A stretch of DNA of 64,000 nt, taken from the NCBI RefSeq assembly GCF_039539965.1, contig NZ_BAABED010000001.1, positions 3,658,001 to 3,722,000 on the forward strand, read 5' to 3'. Within the stretch, counting starts at the first letter, position 1. Every line of letters begins with the position of its first letter. This DNA comes from Arthrobacter methylotrophus (lineage in GTDB: Bacteria > Actinomycetota > Actinomycetes > Actinomycetales > Micrococcaceae). This document shows positions 17,894 through 25,582 of the stretch, piece after piece. The position numbers were made by a program, and so were the translations under genes. The notes under the pieces were generated by a model, which made no database searches, was not told where the DNA came from, and saw only the letters and a program-made list of their open reading frames with translations.

Positions 17894-17960
17894 AACTGTG
17901 ACCCACTCCATAGTGAAACAGAAGTACCAAAATTGCAGGCCAGTGATACCTGCAAGGTAA
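17894..17960 (-). promoter_or_regulatory. LysR-type promoter/operator, copy 1 (aromatic carrier)
   Basis: About 48 of 67 positions align without gaps to 22764-22830. The distal end holds TTACC-TTGCA-GGTAT (17946-17960, minus strand), an interrupted dyad fitting T-N11-A, typical of LysR activator boxes. Conserved blocks follow: GTACTTC and GGGTCACAGT. There is no good -35, consistent with activator dependence. Confidence 0.7.
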
Positions 17961-17975
17961 TAGTCTTGGTTGCCC

Positions 17976-18749
17976 CTATCCGAAGACTTCCTGGATGATG
18001 GGTGCCGAGGTTCGTAGGCTTGAAATGCCCACCAGCGCGGTTACTTCAAGCGTTTCCACGATTTCCTCCGTGGTAGCGCCATAGCGGATGGCATTTTCAA
18101 TGTGTGGCCCTACCCCTGCGGTGAAAAGGTGGGTAGGAGACAGATCAATGGCAATGTAGATGAGCTCACGAAGTTTGGGGCTCAGTTCCCCGTGTACCCA
18201 GGGGTGCGAGGAGTACTCCGTGTACGCGGCGAACATGTCCTGGTCCACGCGCAACAACATCTCGTTCATGCTGCTCCAATAGCCGCGCCTCGTCTCGAAA
18301 TGATCCTTGAGCTCCAGCTGCGCCGCTGACAACGGCTGTTCGCTGACCAGTTGCTCGCCGTGGCCCTTCAAGACGGCCGCGACTTCCGGGAAACCTGTCA
18401 CCAGCGAATGCACGCCAAGCACGGAAACGAGATGAATCGCTTCCAGTGCCTGGGCGCGGGTTGCCCCTGCACGTTGTGCCTGCACTGCGGCGGTCCGGAT
18501 CCCGGCAGGATCCAGTGTGGTCACCGAAGCGCTCACTGCCAGCGAAATCAGGGCCCGGGACACGGGATCCAACCGTGATTTCCGCTCCGGAACCTGAGCA
18601 AGGGCGATGTAGGCCCGCACAAAATCGTGGTCGATGTCGACGGCAGCCTGCCACTGCGCGTCAAGGCTTCCAATCAGCCCTTCCAGGGCTTGGGCGACGC
18701 ATTCCCGTACGTTGGCGTCGCTTGCGGCAGTGGTGCTGATGCTCGTCAT
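17976..18749 (-). CDS. Tandem carboxymuconolactone decarboxylase (CMD/AhpD-fold) protein
   Basis: Protein of 257 residues with two CMD/AhpD-like helical units (about 40-130 and 165-250; PVSRALISLAVSAS and SPKLRELIYIAIDLS). There is no CxxC redox pair, so it is not an AhpD-type peroxidase; a decarboxylase, lactone or structural role is possible. The start is ATG at 18749, spaced 5 nt from AAGGAG. It is the last gene of the BVMO-cupin-SDR-methyltransferase unit, ending 17 nt before the LysR box of the next promoter. No certain reaction can be given. Confidence 0.8.
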   Translation of the reverse strand: MTSISTTAASDANVRECVAQALEGLIGSLDAQWQAAVDIDHDFVRAYIALAQVPERKSRLDPVSRALISLAVSASVTTLDPAGIRTAAVQAQRAGATRAQALEAIHLVSVLGVHSLVTGFPEVAAVLKGHGEQLVSEQPLSAAQLELKDHFETRRGYWSSMNEMLLRVDQDMFAAYTEYSSHPWVHGELSPKLRELIYIAIDLSPTHLFTAGVGPHIENAIRYGATTEEIVETLEVTALVGISSLRTSAPIIQEVFG

Positions 18750-18787
18750 GGGCACTCCTTGAATTGTTTTCGGTGAGGTTCGGGGTC

Positions 18788-19558
18788 CTAGTCCTTTGCC
18801 GGCTTACGACCCCAAAACATTTCGATGCCCTTCCACTCAAGGATCTGCGGGCTTTCGACTCGGTCACCAAAGGCTTCACGGAGCTCTTCACCTGAATAGT
18901 AGGGGATGTCTGTTGGGCGGATTTGCTCATAGAGCTTGTCGAACCACTGGCGGAAATGCACGTCGCTGTTGACCCGGTTGTGAAAATTCGGCCCATTGAG
19001 CACGGCTTCGGCAAGGACAATCCGACGTCCCGGCTTGAGCACGCGCAGCAGATCTCCGGCCGTCTCTTCCCAGTCGTCGGCGTGTTGCGTGGATTGCAGT
19101 ACGGCCACGCAGTCGTAGGACTCTGCTTCCAGGCCATCCGCGTAATCCCAGCGCCAACAACCGGTCATGCCGTTGCGTCCCGGCGTCTTGCTGTGCACGG
19201 CCTTGCGACCGTCGCGGATAATCTCCACAACGTCAACTTGCCCGTCCGGACCGACAATTTCACCCAGCTCGCGATCCCAGCCTGCCGGTACAACGCCCTC
19301 ACCGATCAGCAGCACTTTGTCTCCACTGCGGACCTCCAGCAGGCCGTAGGCAATTTCCGTGATGGGGCGGGCCAGTTCCTGCCAGATATAGGGCAAGCCG
19401 CCAGCGAGTCGAACAGCCAATTCCCATATTCGACGCTGCTGCGGATCACGGACATCTGGACCGAGCAACTCTTCGTCCCAATCCTGGAGATAATCCCAGG
19501 GATTCTTGCCCCCGAAATTCTTTTCGCCGTAGGTCTTGGGCTGGTAGTTGGTTTCCAT
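18788..19558 (-). CDS. Methyltransferase-fold protein of unknown function
   Basis: Protein of 256 residues with the outline of a class I SAM methyltransferase: a VLLIGEGVVPAGW loop (near 85) in place of the GxGxG motif I, an acidic VDVVEI after strand 2, and YDCVAVLQSTQHADDW with LLRVLKPGRRIVLAE as in the Methyltransf_11 family. The altered SAM loop makes catalysis uncertain. The N-terminal 70 residues are rich in Trp and charged residues (KNPWDYLQDWDEELLGPDVR) and are not typical. ATG at 19558 follows AGAGGAG. Cotranscribed with the unusual SDR and the cupin. Confidence 0.65.
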   Translation of the reverse strand: METNYQPKTYGEKNFGGKNPWDYLQDWDEELLGPDVRDPQQRRIWELAVRLAGGLPYIWQELARPITEIAYGLLEVRSGDKVLLIGEGVVPAGWDRELGEIVGPDGQVDVVEIIRDGRKAVHSKTPGRNGMTGCWRWDYADGLEAESYDCVAVLQSTQHADDWEETAGDLLRVLKPGRRIVLAEAVLNGPNFHNRVNSDVHFRQWFDKLYEQIRPTDIPYYSGEELREAFGDRVESPQILEWKGIEMFWGRKPAKD

Positions 19559-19607
19559 GGCTTGTACTCCTCTTTGCTGGCAGGCTTTGCTTGTGATCGG
19601 GCCGCGG

Positions 19608-20435
19608 CTAGCGCAGCATGCGTCCGCCATCCATGACTATGGTCTGTCCGGTGATGTACGTGGACTCACCGGAGAGCAGGAACACAGCGGCATATGCGGT
19701 GTCCCACGACGTGCCATAGCGGCCAATGGGGATCTTGATCTGGTTGCGTTCCGGACGTTGCCGGCCACCCTTGCGGCCGAGCGGGGTGTCGATGAGCCCC
19801 GGAGCCAAGATATTGCAGCGGATGCCCTGCTCGACATATTCGCTGGCTGCGTGGTTGCGAATGCCTTCGAGGGCAACCTTGGAGGCACTCATGGCAGGCA
19901 CGCCACCCGAGGAAGTGTATGCCGACGTCGAGCTGATTAGCACGAGCGATCCGCCGGGGGTCATCAGGGGAAGTGCGGCTTTACAGGCCAGGAAGTGCGA
20001 ACGCGCGTTAACGGCGAATACCCTGTCCCAGGTTTCGGCGCTGGTGCCGGCAAGCTTGTGGCCGCCGTCGATCCCGACATTGAGCACCAATCCATCAATT
20101 CCGCCCATCAGCTCCTTGGCCTGCTCGACCATGCGCTGCACATCGGCTTCATTGCTTGCGTCACCGGAGACGGTGAACGCCTCGGCACCTTCCTTGCGCA
20201 CGTACTTGGCCGTATCTTCAGCGCTGTCCTGGTTGAGATCAGCGACCGTGACCTTAGCGCCTTCGCGGCCAAACAGGATGGACATGGCCCGGCCGTTGCC
20301 GTGCAAATCCTCTTCGGCTCCGTAGTCTGCCTGACCACCGCCGATGACCAGGATGCGCAATCCCTTAAGACGTCCGCGTCCAGGGGCTGTACCGCGGGCC
20401 TCCGCTGAAAGTTCAATGAGGTTCTGTCCGCTCAT
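19608..20435 (-). CDS. SDR-family protein lacking the catalytic tyrosine
   Basis: Short-chain dehydrogenase fold of 275 residues ending in a normal VMDGG segment. The cofactor loop is expanded (GGGQADYGAEEDLHGNGRAMS, near 32-52) and the NNAG motif reads LNVGI. The catalytic Ser is in LISSTS, but the Tyr of YxxxK is Met: PAMSASK. The Lys is kept. Without Tyr an ordinary hydride transfer to a carbonyl is doubtful; a lyase, isomerase or scaffolding role is possible. Upstream are two hairpins separating it from the cupin gene. Confidence 0.85.
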   Translation of the reverse strand: MSGQNLIELSAEARGTAPGRGRLKGLRILVIGGGQADYGAEEDLHGNGRAMSILFGREGAKVTVADLNQDSAEDTAKYVRKEGAEAFTVSGDASNEADVQRMVEQAKELMGGIDGLVLNVGIDGGHKLAGTSAETWDRVFAVNARSHFLACKAALPLMTPGGSLVLISSTSAYTSSGGVPAMSASKVALEGIRNHAASEYVEQGIRCNILAPGLIDTPLGRKGGRQRPERNQIKIPIGRYGTSWDTAYAAVFLLSGESTYITGQTIVMDGGRMLR

Positions 20436-20461
20436 CAGAACGGTCCTTTCTAAACTAAGGT

Positions 20462-20479
20462 GGCGTCGCTGACGACGCC
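20462..20479. other. Small hairpin in the leader of the SDR gene
   Basis: GGCGTCG and CGACGCC (7 bp) around CTGA, 27-44 nt before the SDR start. With the larger hairpin at 20497-20544 it may control passage of transcripts or mRNA processing between cupin and SDR. Confidence 0.45.
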
Positions 20480-20496
20480 GTCAAAATCTGGTGGAT

Positions 20497-20544
20497 AGAG
20501 TGTGGGCGTGCGGTCGAAGCACGAAGGACGCACGCCCACACTCT
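20497..20544 (-). terminator. 16 bp perfect hairpin between cupin and SDR genes
   Basis: Arms 20497-20512 and 20529-20544 are fully complementary around a 16-base loop. It starts 10 nt after the cupin stop. All neighbours run the same way, so it may only partly terminate, leaving cupin and BVMO mRNA in excess over the SDR group. Confidence 0.75.
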
Positions 20545-20553
20545 GTGGTGAGG

Positions 20554-21033
20554 CTAGTTGGCCGGTTCCAGTTCGTTCTCGCCGACCTTGACCGGGTTGG
20601 CGTCAAGCAGGATGAACGCAACCTTGCTCATCTGCTCGCTTGCGTTGCGCCAAGTGTGGATGGTTCCGCGCTGCACCACGACGTCGCCGGCCTTCACCAC
20701 GGTCTTTTCGCCGTTATCCAACTCGAGTTCCAGCTCGCCCTCGAGCACGATGCCGTAGTCGAGCGACAGGGTGCGGTGGTGCTTGGACTCGGTGTGGGGG
20801 TACATGCTGACGAACTGCAGGACGCTGCCACCCGGGGAAACGCGGCGTACTTCGCGCAGAGCGCCATCGAAGTCGTCGTTGTTGTCCGAGGGGAACACCG
20901 CGGTGGTCCAGGGAACCACAACTTCGGCTTCGGCGCCGAGCACCTTGGTGTCCAGGACCTCGTCAGACTGGAAGATTGCGTTGCCCTCTTCATCGTGACC
21001 AGTGACGACGCGACGAACATTCAGATAAGCCAT
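20554..21033 (-). CDS. Cupin-domain protein
   Basis: Small single-domain cupin of 159 residues. Cupin motif 1 is seen as HTESKHHRTLSLDYGIVLEGELELEL (split over residues 80-105) and motif 2 as GDVVVQRGTIHTWRN (about 115-130), with His and Glu positions for a metal. Such proteins serve as dioxygenases, isomerases or ligand-binding partners. ATG follows AGGAGAAA. It lies directly after the BVMO gene (57 nt) and before the atypical SDR. The substrate is not evident. Confidence 0.82.
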   Translation of the reverse strand: MAYLNVRRVVTGHDEEGNAIFQSDEVLDTKVLGAEAEVVVPWTTAVFPSDNNDDFDGALREVRRVSPGGSVLQFVSMYPHTESKHHRTLSLDYGIVLEGELELELDNGEKTVVKAGDVVVQRGTIHTWRNASEQMSKVAFILLDANPVKVGENELEPAN

Positions 21034-21090
21034 GGGAGTTTCTCCTCTGTAGGTTGAAAGATGGTGTTTCGGGGTGATGAGTGTGAAAAG

Positions 21091-22731
21091 TTATGCTTGC
21101 GCAACAGCGGGCTCGAGTGCGGAGCTCAGGGTGAAGCCCTTGAATCCGTTTGCCTCGTTGGCGTCGAGTTCCTCCCGGTACTTCTTCACGCCACCGAGGT
21201 AGGTGAGGAAGAACTTCGGACGCGGCTTCTCGGCGATGTTCGCACCCGACCACCAGGACTCGGTTTTCAGCAGCAGGGTGGCCTCGGCCTGCTGCTGCAC
21301 CATGTCGGCCCACTCGAACTCAGCGTCGGCATTCGCCTCGGCGCGCTCGATCCCATGGGCCACCAGATAGCCGATCAGCTTGGCCGTCCATCCGACGTTC
21401 AGCTCGATGCCGAACAGGAAGTTGGCCATGACCGACGGGCTCTGCGGCCCCTGGCACATGAACATGTTCGGGAAGCCGTGGGTTGCGATGCCCAAATGGG
21501 CCATGACCTCGGCGCCATCGAGCCACTTCTCCTGAAGCGTCTGTCCGCCCACACCGCGAATGTCCATGTTGAACAGGGTGCCGGTGACCGCATCGAACCC
21601 GGTCGCGAAAATGATCATGTCCAGCTCGTAGAAACCGTCCGAGGTGCGGATACCGTTGGCGGTGACTTCCTGGATGGGCTCTTCCTTGAGGGCGACCAGA
21701 TCGACGTTGTCGCGGTTGAAGGTCTCGTAGTAATTGTCTGCCTTGATGGGGCGCTTGGTACCGAAGAGGTAGTTCGGCATCAGTTTACGAGCGGTTTCCG
21801 GGTCACTAACGATTTCGGCGATCTTGCGACGCACGAAATCAGCTGCGAAGCCGTTGGCCTCCTCATTGGAGGTCAGATCGTTGTATGTCGCCAAGGCGAA
21901 CGCCTGTGCGCCGTACTCCCAGGCGGCCTGAAAGACTTCGTCCCGCTGCTTCGGGGTGTGTTCGAAGGCGGAACGGTCAGTGCTGGTTCCAGGGGCGCCG
22001 AAGGAGGAGTTCTTCATCTCCTCCACCAGTGCTTCCAGGTTGTCCTTGCGCTCACGCACGGTTTCTTCGTCCAGAAGCATCTGTTTGGCCGGGGTGATGT
22101 ATTGCGGGGTGCGCTGGAAGACAACCATGCGGCCGACCTGTTCGGCGATACCGCCATTGCAGATCACCTGGGCGCCGGAGGATCCGGTACCAATCACGGC
22201 GATGCGCTTGCCGGTGAATTGCACGTCCTCGCGCGGCCACGTGGCGGTGTGGTAAACCTCCCCCTCGAAGTTTTCCATGCCAGGCAGTTGCGGGACGTTG
22301 GCGGTGGACAGGGGGCCCGAGGCAGTAACGAAGAATCGGGTGGTCAGCTCGGTACCGTCATCAAGTCCGACCTTCCAGGTGTTGGTGTCTTCCTGGAAGT
22401 GGGCGAAGGTAACGGACGTTTGGAACTGGATATCGCGGCGCAGGTCCAATCGGTCGGTGACGTACTCTGCGTAGCGCTGGATTTCTTCGCGAGGTGCAAA
22501 TCGGCGGGACCAGGTCCAGTCACGGTAGAGGTCCGCGTCGAAGGTGAAGCTGTAGGAGATCGTCTCCGTGTCGCACTGCAAGCCCGGGTAGCGGTTCCAG
22601 TACCACGTGCCGCCGACGGCGGTTCCGCGCTCGAACACTCGGACGTTCAGGCCCTGCTCACGCAGCCTGTGCAGCATGTATAGGCCGGAGAAGCCGGCGC
22701 CTACGACGATTGCGTCGAAATCTGTCTTCAC
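21091..22731 (-). CDS. Baeyer-Villiger flavin monooxygenase
   Basis: FAD/NADPH monooxygenase of 546 residues, the length of cyclohexanone monooxygenase-type enzymes. The BVMO fingerprint FxGxxxHxxxWP reads FEGEVYHTATWP (about 165-176), flanked by two dinucleotide folds, GAGFSG near 11 and GTGSSG near 188; AVGGTWYWNRYPG is also typical. It inserts oxygen next to a ketone to give an ester or lactone. GTG start after AAAGGA. First gene of an operon with cupin, SDR, methyltransferase-like and CMD genes, under the second LysR-type promoter. Confidence 0.93.
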   Translation of the reverse strand: MKTDFDAIVVGAGFSGLYMLHRLREQGLNVRVFERGTAVGGTWYWNRYPGLQCDTETISYSFTFDADLYRDWTWSRRFAPREEIQRYAEYVTDRLDLRRDIQFQTSVTFAHFQEDTNTWKVGLDDGTELTTRFFVTASGPLSTANVPQLPGMENFEGEVYHTATWPREDVQFTGKRIAVIGTGSSGAQVICNGGIAEQVGRMVVFQRTPQYITPAKQMLLDEETVRERKDNLEALVEEMKNSSFGAPGTSTDRSAFEHTPKQRDEVFQAAWEYGAQAFALATYNDLTSNEEANGFAADFVRRKIAEIVSDPETARKLMPNYLFGTKRPIKADNYYETFNRDNVDLVALKEEPIQEVTANGIRTSDGFYELDMIIFATGFDAVTGTLFNMDIRGVGGQTLQEKWLDGAEVMAHLGIATHGFPNMFMCQGPQSPSVMANFLFGIELNVGWTAKLIGYLVAHGIERAEANADAEFEWADMVQQQAEATLLLKTESWWSGANIAEKPRPKFFLTYLGGVKKYREELDANEANGFKGFTLSSALEPAVAQA

Positions 22732-22763
22732 GGGGGGTCCTTTCGGTGTTTCTGACTCATAAC

Positions 22764-22830
22764 TACTGTGACCCCGAACATAAAGATACTGAAGTACTAA
22801 ATTTGGTAGTCAGCAATACCTAAAAGGTAA
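22764..22830 (-). promoter_or_regulatory. LysR-type promoter/operator, copy 2 (BVMO operon)
   Basis: Near-duplicate of 17894-17960 with identical spacing. The distal box is TTACC-TTTTA-GGTAT on the minus strand (22816-22830). Conserved GTACTTC and GGGTCACAGT blocks lie between it and the BVMO start. This makes the BVMO operon and the aromatic carrier likely co-regulated. Confidence 0.72.
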
Positions 22831-22875
22831 AACTAAAACGAGGTGATTGGCGTAGAAGAGTTGTTGCCGGACATG

Positions 22876-22914
22876 CCAATAACCGCCCTCCATGTCGTGG
22901 AGCGCGGTTATTGG
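22876..22914 (-). terminator. Terminator hairpin after the IclR gene
   Basis: CCAATAACCGC (22876-22886) pairs with GCGGTTATTGG (22904-22914), with an inner CTCCA/TGGAG stem. It starts 13 nt after the IclR stop and separates the upstream operon from the BVMO promoter. Confidence 0.8.
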
Positions 22915-22926
22915 TGGTGCGTCCGA

Positions 22927-23718
22927 TCAGCCTGCGGCGATCCGGAGCGTATGGCTGATGTGTTCAGCGGCTTCCCGGACTGCGGCGACTATTTCCTGTC
23001 GTTCTTCAGTGTTCACGCGACTTCCTAGTGCCACCACGCTCAAACCCGCCGCGACCTCTCCATCAGGAGCAAAGATCGGCGCTGCGATACCCAGCGCGTC
23101 GGGGTCGACTTCGGCATGGGTCATAGCGAACCCGTCGGCGCGGATCTCGTGTAGCCGAGCCAGGAGATCCTCGGGAGTCGACAGCGTGCGCTCCGTGAAC
23201 CGGGGCCGCTCGATGGCTTCGAAAAGCGCCAAGGCCTGGGCATCCTCGAGCCACGCCAGGAGCACCAACGCTGAAGCACCTGCTGTCAAAGGCAGCTGGC
23301 TTCCACGTTCATACGAGATACGAAGCAACTGGCCAGAGGGCGCTTCTCGTTCCAAACACACCACGGAAGTCCCGGCCCGCCGCGTGAGCAAAACTGTTTG
23401 CCCGAATCGGTCGCAAAGGGAACGCATCCGCGGCAGAGCCACCTCGGATAAGCCATATCCTTGGCGAGCCACGCGTGCCAACTCGAGAATCCGGAGGCCC
23501 AGGCGGAAGCCTCCAGCGGGCGACTCCTCGAGGAAGCCGCGGGAAACCAGGGACTCAAGGTATCTGTATGCAGTGGAACGGGCCACCGACAAGGCTGCAG
23601 CCACCTCCACAGCGGAAACCGAGAACTTTGCTTCGCCGAACATCTCCAGGATGGTCAATGCTCGATCTGCGGTACTGTTGCGGTCCCGGTATCCGCTGGT
23701 GGAGGTCTGTGAATCCAT
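22927..23718 (-). CDS. IclR-family transcriptional regulator
   Basis: Regulator of 263 residues. An N-terminal winged helix (about 15-75; VAAALSVARSTAYRYLESLVSRGFLEE) is followed by the IclR GAF-like ligand domain (about 85-260). IclR proteins often control aromatic catabolism, either as activators or repressors. ATG at 23718 follows AAGGCAC. It is the last gene of the hydroxylase-dioxygenase-hydrolase series, 50 nt downstream of the FAH gene, and a terminator follows. I see no repeated palindrome I can assign to it. Confidence 0.9.
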   Translation of the reverse strand: MDSQTSTSGYRDRNSTADRALTILEMFGEAKFSVSAVEVAAALSVARSTAYRYLESLVSRGFLEESPAGGFRLGLRILELARVARQGYGLSEVALPRMRSLCDRFGQTVLLTRRAGTSVVCLEREAPSGQLLRISYERGSQLPLTAGASALVLLAWLEDAQALALFEAIERPRFTERTLSTPEDLLARLHEIRADGFAMTHAEVDPDALGIAAPIFAPDGEVAAGLSVVALGSRVNTEERQEIVAAVREAAEHISHTLRIAAG

Positions 23719-23768
23719 GTGCCTTAGCTTATAGAGATCTCCGAAGTGAGATGGGGCCTCGGTCGAGC

Positions 23769-24596
23769 CTAGAGGACCTCGGCGACAACCTTGTTGCTCA
23801 CGGTCCCTACGCCTTCGATGCTCACTGAGACGGTGTCCCCGTCCTTAAGGAAGAGCTGAGGATCGCGGCGGTACCCGACGCCGGCGGGAGTCCCGGTGAG
23901 GATGACGTCGCCCGGAGCCAGTTCGGTGAATTCCGAAACCGTGGCGATCAGCTTGGCAACGCTGAATATCAGGAAGGACAGATCCGAGGACTGCACGACC
24001 TCACCGTTCAGCACTGTCTGGATGGCAGCCGTGGACAGGTCCACTTCGCCCGGGGTAATGACATATGGGCCGATCGGAGTGCTGTTGTCCCAGGCTTTGC
24101 CCTGCATCCACTGGTGGGTCTTGTACTGGTAATCACGCATGGTCACGTCGTTCGATGTGGCGTAGCCGAGCACATGATCCAGGGCATCGACCTCGCTGAT
24201 TCGACGCCCGCCGCGGCCCACGATGACCGCCAATTCGGCTTCGTAGTCCACCTGGCTAGCCTCTGGCGGCAGCTGGATGTCATCCTTCGGGCCGATCAAG
24301 TTGGAAGCATACTTCGGGAACATGACCGGGTAGGTGGGCAGCTCCCGGTTGGTCTCTTCGATGTGCGACTTGTAGTTCAGTCCAACGCAGACGATCTTTC
24401 CAGCCTCTGGCGATGCCGCGCGCAAGGTCACGTCGGTCACAGCAACGGCCTGGTCAATGAGACGCTCAGCGGCCTCGAGGACCTCTGGGGTAGTGTCCGC
24501 GTTGATCGAGCTCAGCCCCTTCAGCGGGACAACCTTGTCGCCGTCGACTTCGCCGAGGAAGTTCCGTCCCTGATAGGTGTAATTTGCATATGCCAT
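23769..24596 (-). CDS. Fumarylacetoacetate hydrolase-family protein
   Basis: FAH-fold protein of 275 residues. Motifs include CVGLNYKSHIEE (near 70), the metal-binding DYEAELAVIVG (about 115-125), GYATSNDVTMRDYQ and TGTPAGVGYRRDP. Members hydrolyse or decarboxylate diketo acids or hydrate 2-hydroxydienoates, steps after meta ring cleavage. ATG follows AGGAGAAG. It sits directly downstream of the extradiol dioxygenase gene, so it most likely processes the ring-fission product. Hydrolase and 2-hydroxypentadienoate-hydratase-like roles cannot be separated here. Confidence 0.88.
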   Translation of the reverse strand: MAYANYTYQGRNFLGEVDGDKVVPLKGLSSINADTTPEVLEAAERLIDQAVAVTDVTLRAASPEAGKIVCVGLNYKSHIEETNRELPTYPVMFPKYASNLIGPKDDIQLPPEASQVDYEAELAVIVGRGGRRISEVDALDHVLGYATSNDVTMRDYQYKTHQWMQGKAWDNSTPIGPYVITPGEVDLSTAAIQTVLNGEVVQSSDLSFLIFSVAKLIATVSEFTELAPGDVILTGTPAGVGYRRDPQLFLKDGDTVSVSIEGVGTVSNKVVAEVL

Positions 24597-24637
24597 AAGG
24601 ATTCTTCTCCTGAGATGTGGGGGTGGTTAGGACGCGC

Positions 24638-25558
24638 TTAGCCGGAAACCTTGCGCCAGGACGGAAGCTGGCCGCCCCAGAGGTTGACGCTGACCGGGGT
24701 CGGTTCCCAACGACGCGGCACGTACGTCACGCGATCGTCGTAGAACTTCTCCATTTCGGCAGACAACTCGATGTGGTTTCCGGCCGGATCGTCGAAGAAC
24801 ACGAAGAGGTTGTTGCCCGGGCCGTGGCGGCCCGGACCCCAGGCCACAGGGACGTCCAGTTCCGTAAGACGGTCGCACCATGCTTTGAAGTCTTCCCACT
24901 CGGCCAGGTCATACGAGTAGTGGTCAATGTCGCCGCCCTTGCCGACGAACACCACGGCAAGGGTGTGATGGTCCTTGTCCGAACGCAGCCAGCAGAAGTT
25001 TCCGTCGTGCAGCTGATCCGAGATACGGAAGCCAATGACTTCGGTGTAGAAACTGACCATGCGTGCCACATCGCCGCTGCCCAACGTGGTGTGCTGGAAC
25101 TTGATGGGTCGGCGGCCGGTGTCGGCAGCGTTTTCGCCCTGGCGCTGGACCTGCGAATGGAAGTGAATTTCGGTGCCGTCGGGGTCGACGACGGAAACGC
25201 CCTCGACGCCGCCGACAGGCGAGGTGATGAACGAGGCATCCAGGTCCATGACTTTGTGGCCGGCAGCGAGCAGACGCTCGCGAATCCCGGCGATACCGTT
25301 TTCGTCGCGGACCTCAAAGCCATAGTAGGCAAGCTTCTTCTCGCCTTGGATGAGGTCCACTACGTGGTGGCCGGTACCCCAACCGAGGCGAACTCCGTTG
25401 TCGATTTCGGCGTGGCGGACCAGGCCGAGGACACGGGTGTAGAACTTCTCGGCTGCACCCACATCCGGGACGCTGAAACCGATGTGCGATACGGCAGTGT
25501 GGCGCAGTGAGCCCGCGGCACCCTTTTCCTCGAGGATAACTCGCTCTGGACGTTCCAT
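24638..25558 (-). CDS. Extradiol ring-cleavage dioxygenase (VOC superfamily, type I)
   Basis: Two-domain VOC-fold dioxygenase of 306 residues. The C-terminal domain carries the Fe(II) triad: His in KFQHTTLG (near 155), His in DIDHYSYD (near 216) and Glu in NHIELSAE (near 266). It opens a catechol-like ring next to the diol with O2. ATG follows AAAGGAGTC. Order hydroxylase, dioxygenase, FAH hydrolase gives a complete ring-hydroxylation and meta-cleavage route. The substrate is likely bicyclic or substituted, given the BVMO and CMD partners, but this is inference. Confidence 0.9.
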   Translation of the reverse strand: MERPERVILEEKGAAGSLRHTAVSHIGFSVPDVGAAEKFYTRVLGLVRHAEIDNGVRLGWGTGHHVVDLIQGEKKLAYYGFEVRDENGIAGIRERLLAAGHKVMDLDASFITSPVGGVEGVSVVDPDGTEIHFHSQVQRQGENAADTGRRPIKFQHTTLGSGDVARMVSFYTEVIGFRISDQLHDGNFCWLRSDKDHHTLAVVFVGKGGDIDHYSYDLAEWEDFKAWCDRLTELDVPVAWGPGRHGPGNNLFVFFDDPAGNHIELSAEMEKFYDDRVTYVPRRWEPTPVSVNLWGGQLPSWRKVSG

Positions 25559-25582
25559 GATGACTCCTTTGTTCAGTGTGCT

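Noticed and set aside
21061..22683. Long plus-strand frame (540 codons) opposite the BVMO gene
   Set aside because: Mirror of the GC-biased third positions of the BVMO gene; composition rich in Gly, Val, His, no domain. The minus-strand protein has all BVMO motifs.
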